The notes beneath the pieces were generated by a model, which worked only from the letters and a program-made list of their open reading frames with translations, ran no database searches and was not told where the DNA came from. DNA of 64,000 nt from Bacillota bacterium. Its GTDB lineage: Bacteria; Bacillota; Clostridia; Lachnospirales; Lachnospiraceae. Positions 35,809-46,264 of this stretch are shown in pieces (within the stretch, counting starts at the first letter, position 1; the number at the start of each line of letters is the position of its first letter). Location of the stretch: positions 303,715 to 367,714 of the forward strand of contig JAEZLH010000028.1 in assembly GCA_023435895.1 (NCBI GenBank), in the 5' to 3' direction. The position numbers were made by a program, and so were the translations under genes.

Positions 35809-38244
35809 TCATATTAATACTTGGTGAACCTTGCCATCATCCAATAATTCAATACGGTTTCCTTTAATTTTTTCCCCATCAAGAGTGAGCTCCGAGGTTG
35901 TCATAACCCCCTTGCTTCTACTCTCTATTTCTATCTCATAGGTTGTATTGCCAAAGCGATACGTAATGGTATACGCACCAAAACATTCCGGTGTAGCCGG
36001 ATCAATAATCAACTGATTTCCTTCTTTTCGAATTCCTAAAAACCAGCACACAAGCCCCTGATACATCCAACCCGCCGAACCTGTATACCAGCTCCACCCT
36101 CCTCTTCCGGTATAGGGAGGACTCAGGGAAATATCTGCTATCATAACATAGGGTTCTTTCTCATAGCGAATGGCATTTCGCTTATTAGAGGTAATATGAA
36201 TGGGGTTTAACATGGTAAATAGTGTATTTGCCATCTTATAGTCTTTGACCATAGACGTAGCAATGGCCAGCCAAACTGCGGCATGGGTATACTGACCACC
36301 ATTTTCTCTGATACCCGGAATATAGTTCTTAATATATCCGGGATTATTCTTCGTCTTATCAAAAGGAGGAGAAAGTAATAGGGAAATAGAATCTTCTTCT
36401 CTGACCAGATACTTCCAGGCTGATTGCATGGCGGTTTGAGCCCGTTCTTTTTTCCCTCCCCCGGAGATTACACTCCAGGATTGGCTGATAGAGTCAATTC
36501 TGCATTCATCATTTTCTTTGGAACCCATCTTGGAGCCGTTGTCATAGAAGGCTCTCAAATACCATTCCCCGTCCCAGGTATATTCTTCTATACTCTTTAA
36601 TAATTTTTCCCGTTTTTCCTCCAGCTCCTTTGCAAATTCCTCATCTCCTTCTAAATGACAGACAGGGATGAATTCTCCAAGCGTATAATATAGAAACCAT
36701 GCCAACCAAACACTTTCCCCTTTTCCGTCCTTTCCTACCTCATTCATACCATCGTTCCAGTCTCCTCCGCCCATAAGGGGAAGACCGTGTTCTCCAAAAT
36801 GGGTAATCTGAATGGTCTTCTTACTGTGCTCATATACACTTCCAACCAGGTTAGACACTTCCGGTGTAATCATTATTTCATGCTGATCTTCTCGAAGTAA
36901 TGGTCCCTTAATATAGTTCACCATCTCTTTGGTAATCGTGGTATCTCCCGTACTCTTAATATAGGCAGCAACTGCATAGGGTAACCATAGAAGATCATCC
37001 GATATTCGGGTACGTACCCCAACCCCCATAGGAGGGTGCCACCAATGTTGCACATCTCCTTCTTCAAATTGACGGCTGCAAGAAATCAGAATCTGATTTC
37101 TAAGTGCTTCGGGATTTGTAAATACCAATGACAGGGTATCCTGAAGCTGATCTCGGTATCCGTAAGCACCACCGCATTGATAAAAAGCAGCTCTTGCATT
37201 GATTCTGCAGGATATGGTTTGGTACAAAAGCCACTGATTCACCATAATATCAATGGCCTTGTCCTTGGTCTTTACTTGAATCACACCAAGAACCTTATCC
37301 CAGTACTCCTTGACCTTATTTAATTCATTATCAAATTGTTGAAGGTCTTTATATTTATGACGGAGCTTTCGTATTTGCGCGGTATCGGTACTCTGCCCCA
37401 AACCAAAGATTACATTTCTGCTTTCCCCTGGATTAATTCCTACTGATATTTGTATTGCTCCGCAAGGATCATAACCAACACCGGTGTGATTGGAAAACTT
37501 CCGGTCAAGACCCTTAGGGTCATGAACAGAACCCCTTGTTCCAAGAAACTCCTGACGATCTCCCGTGTATCCTTTGATCATCTCACTGGAAAAGAGAAAG
37601 GATCTGCTATCAGTAAATTGAAATGCATACAGATTTCTGGCACTGAGGTATTCATGCTCATTATTATAAGAGGTAAGAATATAGGGTGTGGTGTGCTCTC
37701 TCTGCGTACCAAGAACCCATTCTACATAATAGGTGATACTTAGATACTTTACTTTGTCAGAATGATTGATAAGTTTTACATTCCATAGTTTCAGAGGTTC
37801 CTCCAAAGGAGTGAATACCGTCAGATCTGTCTCCAGCTGATCTTCCTCATGAAGAAATCTGGAATAGCCGATTCCATGCCTTACCCGGTAAGTTCCATGA
37901 CCCGTTCTTCCAAGAGATACCGGAGTAATGATTTCTCCGGTTATCTCATCAAACAGATAGATTGCTTCGCTGGCCTGATCGCTGACCGGGTCGTTTGACC
38001 AGGGAGTGATCTTGTTCTCCCTGCTGTTGGAAGCCCAGGTAAAACCTGCACCCGACTCCGATATATGAAAACCAAAGTTTTTGTTGGCAATCACATTAAT
38101 CCAGGGGACGGGAGGTTTTTGAGAATCCTCTAGTACAATCTCATATTCCTTCCCTTCCCTGATAAAACCACCAAAACCATTAAAAAATTCATAACTCTGT
38201 TCAGGCTCCACCCTTGGTTCACTTAATACATTCACAGCATCCAC
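35809..38244 (-). CDS. GH94 phosphorylase half of a cyclic beta-1,2-glucan synthase
   Basis: 811 aa, matching the C-terminal GH94 domain of NdvB/Cgs proteins. N-terminal beta-sandwich (SYEFFNGFGGFIREGKEYEI; WINVIANKNFGFHISESGAG), then the (alpha/alpha)6 barrel with GGAYGYRDQLQD, WWHPPMGVGVRTRISDDLLW and the catalytic Asp in GGGDWNDGMNEVG, ending with a C-terminal sandwich. In Cgs this domain trims linear beta-1,2-glucan by phosphorolysis to set ring size. Start is GTG at 38244 with AGGAGGTG 5 nt upstream, only 14 bp after the 2028-aa gene's stop, so it is a true separate cistron. Soluble, no TM. Together the two proteins total 2839 aa. Confidence 0.88.
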   Translation of the reverse strand: MDAVNVLSEPRVEPEQSYEFFNGFGGFIREGKEYEIVLEDSQKPPVPWINVIANKNFGFHISESGAGFTWASNSRENKITPWSNDPVSDQASEAIYLFDEITGEIITPVSLGRTGHGTYRVRHGIGYSRFLHEEDQLETDLTVFTPLEEPLKLWNVKLINHSDKVKYLSITYYVEWVLGTQREHTTPYILTSYNNEHEYLSARNLYAFQFTDSRSFLFSSEMIKGYTGDRQEFLGTRGSVHDPKGLDRKFSNHTGVGYDPCGAIQISVGINPGESRNVIFGLGQSTDTAQIRKLRHKYKDLQQFDNELNKVKEYWDKVLGVIQVKTKDKAIDIMVNQWLLYQTISCRINARAAFYQCGGAYGYRDQLQDTLSLVFTNPEALRNQILISCSRQFEEGDVQHWWHPPMGVGVRTRISDDLLWLPYAVAAYIKSTGDTTITKEMVNYIKGPLLREDQHEIMITPEVSNLVGSVYEHSKKTIQITHFGEHGLPLMGGGDWNDGMNEVGKDGKGESVWLAWFLYYTLGEFIPVCHLEGDEEFAKELEEKREKLLKSIEEYTWDGEWYLRAFYDNGSKMGSKENDECRIDSISQSWSVISGGGKKERAQTAMQSAWKYLVREEDSISLLLSPPFDKTKNNPGYIKNYIPGIRENGGQYTHAAVWLAIATSMVKDYKMANTLFTMLNPIHITSNKRNAIRYEKEPYVMIADISLSPPYTGRGGWSWYTGSAGWMYQGLVCWFLGIRKEGNQLIIDPATPECFGAYTITYRFGNTTYEIEIESRSKGVMTTSELTLDGEKIKGNRIELLDDGKVHQVLI

Positions 38245-38258
38245 TAAATCACCTCCTG

Positions 38259-41200
38259 CTAATCTTCCACCAGTTCTGTAATTTTTTCTTTAATACTTTT
38301 AAAATAAATTCCCGTCTTGTCCGAGAATACAACCCTCGCAACGGTATAAAGCAAGTCAATCTCTCCCGGAATCATCTCATAGGCATGGAGCAGGAATAAG
38401 CTGGGCTTCTCCTCACTGGCGTCATAGATCTTCAGGGAACTGGACAGGTCATTAATCAAGTTATCCAATTCCTGCATATATCCATGCTTTGCCTCACTGA
38501 GCAGAATCAAATCCACCCCAACTCTGTTAATTCTCAAATACTCATAAGCCTTTAAAACGTCCTTGATCATTTCCGCTTCCTCAATCGTTTTTACCGTCAT
38601 TAGCATGATAGGGTTATCACCGGATATGCCAAATCTCCAAAGAAAGCTTTGATTTTGAAAATTCCTTCTAATATTCTCTTTGGGTCCACGATATAGGGCA
38701 TTGGGATAATAAATAGGACTGATTAAATCCTGGAATGCATTTAATTGATACTTGGTAATCTCCAGATATTTAAGTTCAATGTCCCTTTGCAGCCGGAATT
38801 TTTCATAAATATCATCAATACGGTAAGTGGTGCCGAACTCTTCACTGATATGAATGGCTTCTTCACGGCTTTCACAAACTCCTGTGATAAAAGATACATG
38901 AAGCGTTTCACCTGGCGCCAGAGAAATAGTGGCACGAATGCTCATGATTGGATCATTACAAAAGCCGGAAAGATTTGAAAAGCTCCTGTTATTCACCACC
39001 CCATCCGGATTCTCCAGCGTATTGTTTCTTCCAATGAATTTTAAACGATCATTCTCATACTCCAGCTTCTTGATTACCTCCCCATTTGCCTTAACCATAT
39101 GCAGCACATAAGGATTGGAGCCACCCTTGCTTCCCCTTCTCTTTGATAGAAATGCACCGTGTTCTTCAATAAATTCACTTTCAATAAACAGTTTATTAAA
39201 GGCCGGATGACTTAACTCCGCCATGTGGCTGTCTCCAACCACCTCAATATAGCTGGTCAGATGCATTTGTTTCGTGTCAGTGCCATGGTTGATGAGAGTC
39301 ACCTTTCTAACCTCTACATTATGATCCGGGGACAAGCTCACCAGTGTGTGTGTCAGGATGGAGCCGTCCTTTCTCTTAAATTCTGCTTTATGAGGCGCGA
39401 ATATCACCTGATAGTCATCTGGCATAATCTTGGTAGGATGATACGCCGTACTCCAATAACTTCCCGTTTGGACATCCTTAATATAGATATAATTTCCGGT
39501 ATTCGCATAGAGATCGGAGCGCCAACGATATAACATCATATGCTTATATTTGCTAAAGCCATCTCCATCGGAGGTAACCATCAGCGAGTATTTATTATTG
39601 GAAAGCATATTGGCAATAGGAATTCTTGGAGCAACACTATTGACATAACGGTTGCTGTAATCCTCTTCTCTCAGATGAATCTTTCCAATTCGTATGGTAT
39701 AACCTCTCTTCGCTAGTGATACCAGATGGGATTGTCTTTTCTCTTCTAACAGTACTTCTGTTGCCTTTACAATGGGCTCCCTATGAAAACGCTTCTTCCA
39801 AATACCTTCATTTAAGAAGTTGTTGATACTGACGATAATCATTCCCTGATGATGTGCCATGAAGGATTTTACAATGCTGTAAGGTGTTAATTCCACTGAA
39901 TTGGGGCTGCTAAAATCAAGGGCTTCATAAAAACCATATTCCCCATAGCCTCCAAGCTCCACCAGCTTTTTAAGGTTTGCAAACCCTTCCGCTCCCGCAT
40001 AATCAAGTGCAAGCATTGTGGCATAAGGTGTAACTACCAATGAGTTCTGGCGAACCGGCTGTAATCTGAGCTTTGGTACACCAAATGCCTTATATTGATA
40101 ATTGGAGTTGGTGTCAAAGCGATAAAATTGTGATTCTGAGATGCCCCAGGGTATTCCGGCTTCCTTGGCATAATTCATATGCTGATTTACTGCTGCCATA
40201 GAGCTTTCTGCGTATACCGAATCCTCATACTCCCGCATTACCATATTCGGCATCAGATATTCGAACATAGTGCCGCTCCAGGATACAAAGCAGGGAATAC
40301 CATCCACCATAGTCAGGGGTCGCCCAAGCTTTTGCCAATGTCTTAGCGGCACCTCTCCTCTTGCAATTGCAAGAAAACTAGTCAATGCAGATTCAGAAGC
40401 CATCAGATCATAGCAGCCCGCATCCAACGTACCTGAATTCGTATGATAACCGATATGGAACAGGCATCTTCTTTCATTGAACAGAAAATGGAAATCCACA
40501 TTTGCAAGAATATGATCAATCCGGTTACACAAATCCTTAATTCTTAGAAGCATTGCCTTCGCACTTTTAATCTCCTCCTTCTCCAACTGCCTTAGAGAAG
40601 GACATTGGTTAAAATTAACCTCCTTCAGCTTAAAATCTGAGGCTTCCTTTACCAAATGCTCAATGTTTGAAAGTAGCTCCTTACACCATCTGGAGTCTTC
40701 AATGGGTAAACACTCTCTACAGCCAAGATCTTCCCAAATATCGGTCAGGTCTTCTACCAGGTCGCCGATTTTCTCATAATTCTCTCTGAGCGTTCCTTCA
40801 TATTTACTCAGCTTCATGGTCTTCTTAAGTTCGCCAACCATATTCTTTGTGATAATCGGTGCATCCATTAGCTCTATTAATCCATTTTTTAATGCTATAA
40901 GATGCCCAATATAATTACCGGAGTCGACCGTAGAAATATAAGCCGGATTTAATACTTCCAGGGTTCGAATCTGATACCAGTTGTATAAATGTCCCCTCCA
41001 TTTTAATAGCTTTTGAATGGTATTCATTACATTCTCCAGCTGACACACTACCGAACCTGTGGTCTCAAATCCAAAATCTCTGGCAGATAGTATGGCCATT
41101 AACTGTAACCCAATATTGGTCGGCGAGGTTTTATCACTTTGCTTTTGCGCTCTTGATAACTGGTAGTTGTCAGGACATAGCCAGTTATTCTCCCTGGTGG

Positions 41201-44200
41201 ACATATCCTTAAAGAACTGCCAGGTTCTTCTTGCGGTATCAAGTAATAATTCCCTGTTATCCTTATCGATTTCCTTCTTCGCAACATCCTTTGGCTGGCT
41301 GATGGAGAAGGCACACTGATAGGCAAAAATCCAACCAAGACTTAACGCTCCGTAAAGAAGTACACCAATCAAAGGAGGCTTCGTTAAAATTAACAATATG
41401 ATGAGTACAACCGCAGGTATCAAGCTACTCCACATTACACGAAAATACCCTTTTCTCGTATTAATAATGGAGGCATCTACACTTTCCGCCGTATTCCAGC
41501 GCAATAAGTTCCGCTTGCTAATCAATAGACGATATAAGGTACGAAGCATTGCGTCCCCAGCCAGATAAGCCCGGTAGGGAGTGAGTACCAGTTCCACATA
41601 AGCTCTTTGAACCATCATAACCAATTCTTTAAAAAAGCTCTTGGAAACCAGCGCGAGCTTGGGACGAAATAGTTTTTGTGTTGTAACTGCAATAACGAGG
41701 ACAATAAATTGAAATATATCTACAAATAACACAATTCCAACCCAAACATAATACTGCTTTGGAAAAAGTGCTAAATTCAAAATGATCAGCAATACCTTAC
41801 TAATGGGAACCAGACTTCTTCTAAGATTATCGAATATCTTCCATCTGGATAAAGCACACAGCCGTTTGTTATTGACTGTATTCTTTCTGAAAAGCCAGGG
41901 CAGCAGCTGCCAGTCTCCTCGTATCCAACGATGCTCCCGCTTTGCGTAGGAGATTACACTACTTGGAAAGCTGTCCATAATCTTAGCCGTACTGGAAAAT
42001 GCGGTTCTGGCATAACAACTCTCTAATAAGTCATGACTCAATACCCTGTTCTCCGGAATCATGTTGGTGAGCAGCTGGTGAAAGGCTTTTACATCATAAA
42101 TCCCTTTACCGGTATAAATACCTTCATCAAAGATGTCCTGATAGATATCCGAAATAACCGCACTATAATGAGCCAATCCTGACTGCCCTCCGAAGATCTC
42201 CGCAAAGCGGCTTCCCTTCTTATCTACAATATGGTTACGCACGGATGGTTGAATAATAACATAACCTTCCTTCACCTTCCTGGTCTGCTCATCCACAATG
42301 GGCTGATTCAGAGGATGGTCAATCAAGCCTACCAGCTTGGCTGCATTATCCCGGATCAAATTCGTATCCGCATCCAAGGTAATGACATAACGGTAGCTAT
42401 CCATATATTCTCTGTCGGTAAGAATTGTTGAAAAGCTTGTATTATCCTGGGCAATTCCATTTAGAAGATTGTTGAATTCCTCTAACTTACCTCTCTTTCG
42501 CTCCCAGCCCATATAGCAATTCTCAGATTTATTCCATTTTCGATAACGGATGAACAGCGAAAAACGCTGATGCTCGGAATAATATGTCTCATTTAATTCA
42601 TTTAACCTTGCAATCAATGCATTTTCAATCACTTCATCCTCTGGGGAATATTGATCCGGAGAATCCTTATAATCAACCAAAAGTGCAAAGAACAGGTTTG
42701 GTTGGCGATTGGCCAGATAATGCTTTTGCAAACGATCCATATATTCCATTCCCTGTTCCATTGTAGATACGATAACCGGCATCACTACAAAAGTTCTTGC
42801 TTGGTCTGGAATCTCCCGTAGATAGTCCAGAGATGGAATTTTCTTTACCTTTATATGCCTTGTAAAAATAAAATTGTTTAGTTCAAGCCCAATTCCGATA
42901 AACACCGGCGTAGCCACAATTAATGTCAATAAGATTAACCCTGTTTGCTCTGTCTCCTGTTGTTTTTTTAACAGAAACCACAGCGGAACGTAAATGCAGA
43001 TAAGAAGAAAAATTAGGGTCAAAAAATAACCGGTTCCCTTCACACTCTTCTTCCTTGTTGCCTTCTCATCAATGGGATTTTTTGATACCTTTGCCTTAAG
43101 AATTGGGTATCCCTTACCAAGTAGATACGTTCCCACATGATCGGCTTGATATAACCCCTCCCAGCTGGTATTAGCCAGTTCGAGAACATCATTCACGATC
43201 TTCTGTTCTTCGATTTTATAGCGATGAGCTAATTTTACAATGACTCCCCGATACATTCCCTTGCTTTCTGAGTCCATCTTCGGATAGATGCCTGCCGGGT
43301 CTTTTGATAATATCTCTTCCAGATAGGAAAAGGCTTCGTAAAAGCCCTCCAGGTTAAACTCATTAATTTCCCTAAGACTTACAATCAGAGAACGTATCCT
43401 TGTCTCCAATAAGGATTCTATTCTTCCCTCCTCCACAAAAACCTGTGCAGGAGACAATCTCTTCCCATCCGTCGGAAAATGATACTCTAGATACTTTTGC
43501 ACCGAGAGATCATCATAGGACATATTTTTCAACAAATAAATCACATGTGCATGAAAGGAGAAATCATTTTTGCAGTCTTGTTCTATCTCCGTCAGCAGAA
43601 CCTGAATATCTGCCCTGTTCTTTTCTCCTTCCAGTCTTTCCCGAACAAACAAATCAGCTTTGGATTTTAAATGTATAATATGAAGAATCTCTTCCGCCAC
43701 ATCAATAATATTCTCCAGCAAACAAAATCCAAGCATTTCCGGCAACACCCACAGTTCCTTGTCCGTAAGCGGAATCTTCTTTTGATACGCTGCTAACATA
43801 ATCGAGATATTCTCTTCATCCAGATGCCCTCTTGAAAGAGCAACCATCTTCTTAGCAATGATATATATTCTTGGATAACCTCGGTACTCCTTCGTCCTTA
43901 ATATGGGCAATATCTCATAACTTGTACCAGAGGTTCGAACCTTCTTAATCTCCCGGTACATCATCTGGAAGTTATCAAAAAGCCATCTTGCTGCCGGAAT
44001 CAAAGTTATGATATCTGTTGAAATTGCAGAAATCTTATTTCTGATTCGATTAAGCTTCTTATATGCGATTTGATTATAGTCATCCAGTACAAAATTATAT
44101 TTCATCAACTTCACAAGTTCATGGTTTTTTGCCAGCTCCTGCATCTGCTGTTCCATCTCTTTGGTAGTTAAAACCCCCGTGTTATTCTCGGTTGCTATAT

Positions 44201-44345
44201 TAAAATAAACTCTCTTTCGAAAATGGCTGAATCGGTAGTATAGGAAAAATAAGATACACCATATAATTGCTACTACAATAATTAAAACCTTAACCCCCGT
44301 CGGTATATATATAGTAAATTGGTAACCTTCCAATATCGTAAGCAA
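38259..44345 (-). CDS. Cyclic beta-1,2-glucan synthase, GT84 plus middle domain (no C-terminal GH94 module)
   Basis: 2028 aa. TTG start with GGAGGAG at 7-nt spacing. In order: one TM near the N-terminus (VKVLIIVVAIIWCILFFLYY), a helical region to about residue 440, two TMs, then the GT84 glycosyltransferase with LDADTN, SHDLLESCYA and the Q/R-x-x-R-W-like REHRWIRGDWQLLPWL. Four or more TMs follow, then a glycoamylase-like barrel (RENNWLCPDNYQL, SPTNIGLQLMAILSARDFGF, FMAHHQGMIIVSINNFLN) that in Cgs cyclises the chain (GH189 in current classification). It ends with a first GH94-type sandwich (SLMVTSDGDGFSKYKHMMLY). It polymerises UDP-glucose at the membrane and closes rings. The usual fused GH94 tail is the next gene. 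Confidence 0.9.
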   Translation of the reverse strand: MLTILEGYQFTIYIPTGVKVLIIVVAIIWCILFFLYYRFSHFRKRVYFNIATENNTGVLTTKEMEQQMQELAKNHELVKLMKYNFVLDDYNQIAYKKLNRIRNKISAISTDIITLIPAARWLFDNFQMMYREIKKVRTSGTSYEILPILRTKEYRGYPRIYIIAKKMVALSRGHLDEENISIMLAAYQKKIPLTDKELWVLPEMLGFCLLENIIDVAEEILHIIHLKSKADLFVRERLEGEKNRADIQVLLTEIEQDCKNDFSFHAHVIYLLKNMSYDDLSVQKYLEYHFPTDGKRLSPAQVFVEEGRIESLLETRIRSLIVSLREINEFNLEGFYEAFSYLEEILSKDPAGIYPKMDSESKGMYRGVIVKLAHRYKIEEQKIVNDVLELANTSWEGLYQADHVGTYLLGKGYPILKAKVSKNPIDEKATRKKSVKGTGYFLTLIFLLICIYVPLWFLLKKQQETEQTGLILLTLIVATPVFIGIGLELNNFIFTRHIKVKKIPSLDYLREIPDQARTFVVMPVIVSTMEQGMEYMDRLQKHYLANRQPNLFFALLVDYKDSPDQYSPEDEVIENALIARLNELNETYYSEHQRFSLFIRYRKWNKSENCYMGWERKRGKLEEFNNLLNGIAQDNTSFSTILTDREYMDSYRYVITLDADTNLIRDNAAKLVGLIDHPLNQPIVDEQTRKVKEGYVIIQPSVRNHIVDKKGSRFAEIFGGQSGLAHYSAVISDIYQDIFDEGIYTGKGIYDVKAFHQLLTNMIPENRVLSHDLLESCYARTAFSSTAKIMDSFPSSVISYAKREHRWIRGDWQLLPWLFRKNTVNNKRLCALSRWKIFDNLRRSLVPISKVLLIILNLALFPKQYYVWVGIVLFVDIFQFIVLVIAVTTQKLFRPKLALVSKSFFKELVMMVQRAYVELVLTPYRAYLAGDAMLRTLYRLLISKRNLLRWNTAESVDASIINTRKGYFRVMWSSLIPAVVLIILLILTKPPLIGVLLYGALSLGWIFAYQCAFSISQPKDVAKKEIDKDNRELLLDTARRTWQFFKDMSTRENNWLCPDNYQLSRAQKQSDKTSPTNIGLQLMAILSARDFGFETTGSVVCQLENVMNTIQKLLKWRGHLYNWYQIRTLEVLNPAYISTVDSGNYIGHLIALKNGLIELMDAPIITKNMVGELKKTMKLSKYEGTLRENYEKIGDLVEDLTDIWEDLGCRECLPIEDSRWCKELLSNIEHLVKEASDFKLKEVNFNQCPSLRQLEKEEIKSAKAMLLRIKDLCNRIDHILANVDFHFLFNERRCLFHIGYHTNSGTLDAGCYDLMASESALTSFLAIARGEVPLRHWQKLGRPLTMVDGIPCFVSWSGTMFEYLMPNMVMREYEDSVYAESSMAAVNQHMNYAKEAGIPWGISESQFYRFDTNSNYQYKAFGVPKLRLQPVRQNSLVVTPYATMLALDYAGAEGFANLKKLVELGGYGEYGFYEALDFSSPNSVELTPYSIVKSFMAHHQGMIIVSINNFLNEGIWKKRFHREPIVKATEVLLEEKRQSHLVSLAKRGYTIRIGKIHLREEDYSNRYVNSVAPRIPIANMLSNNKYSLMVTSDGDGFSKYKHMMLYRWRSDLYANTGNYIYIKDVQTGSYWSTAYHPTKIMPDDYQVIFAPHKAEFKRKDGSILTHTLVSLSPDHNVEVRKVTLINHGTDTKQMHLTSYIEVVGDSHMAELSHPAFNKLFIESEFIEEHGAFLSKRRGSKGGSNPYVLHMVKANGEVIKKLEYENDRLKFIGRNNTLENPDGVVNNRSFSNLSGFCNDPIMSIRATISLAPGETLHVSFITGVCESREEAIHISEEFGTTYRIDDIYEKFRLQRDIELKYLEITKYQLNAFQDLISPIYYPNALYRGPKENIRRNFQNQSFLWRFGISGDNPIMLMTVKTIEEAEMIKDVLKAYEYLRINRVGVDLILLSEAKHGYMQELDNLINDLSSSLKIYDASEEKPSLFLLHAYEMIPGEIDLLYTVARVVFSDKTGIYFKSIKEKITELVED

Positions 44346-44435
44346 TGTTACTCCTCCTTAATAATTGCTTGTGTAATAAGATATCATTCTGCACACGGCT
44401 TTTTCTAACTATAATCTTGGTAAGCTTTAGAAATC

Positions 44436-44470
44436 AAAAAACAGCACAAGTATATATTGTGCTGTTTTTT
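44436..44470. terminator. Bidirectional terminator
   Basis: Perfect 14-bp stem AAAAAACAGCACAA / TTGTGCTGTTTTTT with a 7-nt loop. It ends the XRE gene transcript upstream of the glucan synthase. Confidence 0.85.
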
Positions 44471-44491
44471 TGATTCTTATTATAGGGATTG

Positions 44492-45235
44492 TTAATTTAT
44501 CAATGAATTTCCATTCTGTTTTTTTAATGGCGGCTTTGTAATCCACAACAAAACACTGGGAATAATGAAAATAACTGTTTTTTCGTACAAAAACCCAAGG
44601 AGTGCTATCTCTATTTGCGAAAACAAGTTATTCATATAATTATATCCAAATCCTTCAGGATAAAGCTCCGGCTTCTGATGAAATTGTATATCTTTGAATA
44701 AGCATAGGAATAAATAGATGAAATATGGAAGCATTATTATAAAGTATAATCCTATCACTCCCCATATTACAGCATGGATTTCTTTTTGATATCTGAAGCG
44801 AAGTGGTTTCATCACTCCCATTACTGATAACGCCTGCATCAAAATCCATCCAAATACAATCCAGAATATAGGTACAACCAAAGTCTGAGTTATCATTGAT
44901 ACTTCTGACATAAACTTTTCAACTTTCAGCTTCACCCCATACCGATTCAAAAAATGAACTGCCACTCCAAAAAGCAATAATATAGCAGCGGAAATAAACA
45001 ATTTCTTTATTTCCTTCTTCTCTGGCTTCGCTCTTTGTACTCCATAAATTAACGTTGTGACGTCCGTACCTAATGTCTCTGAAATTTTAATCAGCATATC
45101 AATATCCGGCTGTGTCTTTCCATTTTCCCAGTTGGATACGGTCTGTCTGGTTACAAATAATTTTGATGCAACCTCTTCTTGTGTAAGATTATTTTGAACT
45201 CTAATCTTTTTTATACTCTTTGCTACTGTACTCAT
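44492..45235 (-). CDS. XRE-family regulator with membrane domain
   Basis: 247 aa. An N-terminal HTH_3 (IKKIRVQNNLTQEEVASKLF, VTRQTVSNWENGKTQPDIDM) followed by a hydrophobic C-terminal part with about four TM helices (KLFISAAILLLFGVAVHFL; LVVPIFWIVFGWILMQALSV; VIWGVIGLYFIIMLPYFIYL; TVIFIIPSVLLWI). Membrane-tethered XRE regulators of this kind are common in Firmicutes and often sense envelope signals; the target here is unknown. ATG start. Lies between the hydrolase gene and the glucan synthase, separated by a terminator. Confidence 0.85.
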   Translation of the reverse strand: MSTVAKSIKKIRVQNNLTQEEVASKLFVTRQTVSNWENGKTQPDIDMLIKISETLGTDVTTLIYGVQRAKPEKKEIKKLFISAAILLLFGVAVHFLNRYGVKLKVEKFMSEVSMITQTLVVPIFWIVFGWILMQALSVMGVMKPLRFRYQKEIHAVIWGVIGLYFIIMLPYFIYLFLCLFKDIQFHQKPELYPEGFGYNYMNNLFSQIEIALLGFLYEKTVIFIIPSVLLWITKPPLKKQNGNSLIN

Positions 45236-45317
45236 CCAATCACCTCATGACCACTTTAACTTATTAGGGTAAAAATGTCACGCAAAGAGTCTTTGCAATT
45301 GAGAAATCAACAAAACA

Positions 45318-46136
45318 TTAACGTGAATTCTCCACAAATTTCATTACCGCATCATTGAATTCATCCTTTTGATCATAGAAGGTTGCATGACCGGAGAATT
45401 CAAAGGGTAGAAGTTTTGACTTTTTCACCATCTGATGCTGAATCTGTCCTAATTCAAAAGGAACCACCTTGTCATGAATTCCATGGATAATCAAAGTTGG
45501 TACATTAATCGCTTCCAAGTCGGAAAACAGTACTTCCCTGATCCACGTTTCAGAAACAGAAGCAGTTGCCCAGCCAGCCGCCTGCAAGCCTACTTGGAAG
45601 AACCAATCTGCGAAAGGACCCGTAATGTGTTGAAAGAAAAAGATATTACCAAAATCCTGAAGCATCTGAGGACGATCATTAAGTGCTCCATCGATTAATT
45701 GCTGAACCGTACTTTCATCAATACCATACGGAAAATCAGGTCGTTTGATTAAGCTTGGCGCCGCAGCTGCCGCAAGTACCAGTTTTGATACACCATACCC
45801 CTTATAGCGTCCCATATATCTGACGGCAATTGCCCCACCTGTGGAATGACCCAGCAATGTAAAGTCATTAAGATCCAGTGCCTCTACCACCTGACGGACA
45901 TCATCGGCTAAGGTATCATAGTCATATCCTGTAAACGGCTTATCCGAGTTACCAAAACCTCTGGTGTCAATTCCGATACAACGATATCCGTATTTCGGAA
46001 GTTGATCGAATTGATATTCGAACAATTTGTGGCTACCGGGCCATCCATGAAGAAAGAGAATTGTCTTTTCCCCATCCGGATTCAAGTCCTCAACATAAAT
46101 ATTTACATTATTTTCTACAGTAACATAGTATCCCAT
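45318..46136 (-). CDS. Alpha/beta hydrolase
   Basis: 272 aa. Catalytic triad visible: nucleophile Ser in LLGHSTGGAIAVRYM, Asp in LIIHGIHDKVVPF, His in EFSGHATFYDQ. An oxyanion-hole HGWPGSHKLF and GIDTRGFGNSDKPF complete the haloperoxidase/esterase-like pattern. No signal peptide, so cytoplasmic. Substrate unknown. ATG start with GGGAGAATTCCT, a modest ribosome-binding site. Divergent from the LysM gene. Confidence 0.9.
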   Translation of the reverse strand: MGYYVTVENNVNIYVEDLNPDGEKTILFLHGWPGSHKLFEYQFDQLPKYGYRCIGIDTRGFGNSDKPFTGYDYDTLADDVRQVVEALDLNDFTLLGHSTGGAIAVRYMGRYKGYGVSKLVLAAAAAPSLIKRPDFPYGIDESTVQQLIDGALNDRPQMLQDFGNIFFFQHITGPFADWFFQVGLQAAGWATASVSETWIREVLFSDLEAINVPTLIIHGIHDKVVPFELGQIQHQMVKKSKLLPFEFSGHATFYDQKDEFNDAVMKFVENSR

Positions 46137-46264
46137 AGGAATTCTCCCTAGCGAACTTATTCAAATTATTATATTCAGTAGGGTAATTAAATGACATTCC
46201 TAAGCATGAATAGTTTTTATAGTCATATAATTCTATATACGTAGAATATGGGTGTGGAGTTTTT

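Noticed and set aside
35656..35817. 53-codon plus-strand frame with GTG start
   Set aside because: GAGGG precedes it, but composition is weak and it overlaps the GH94 stop; kept only as a note.
37450..37743. Plus-strand 97-aa frame inside the GH94 gene
   Set aside because: Antisense shadow; the GH94 domain is continuous on the minus strand.
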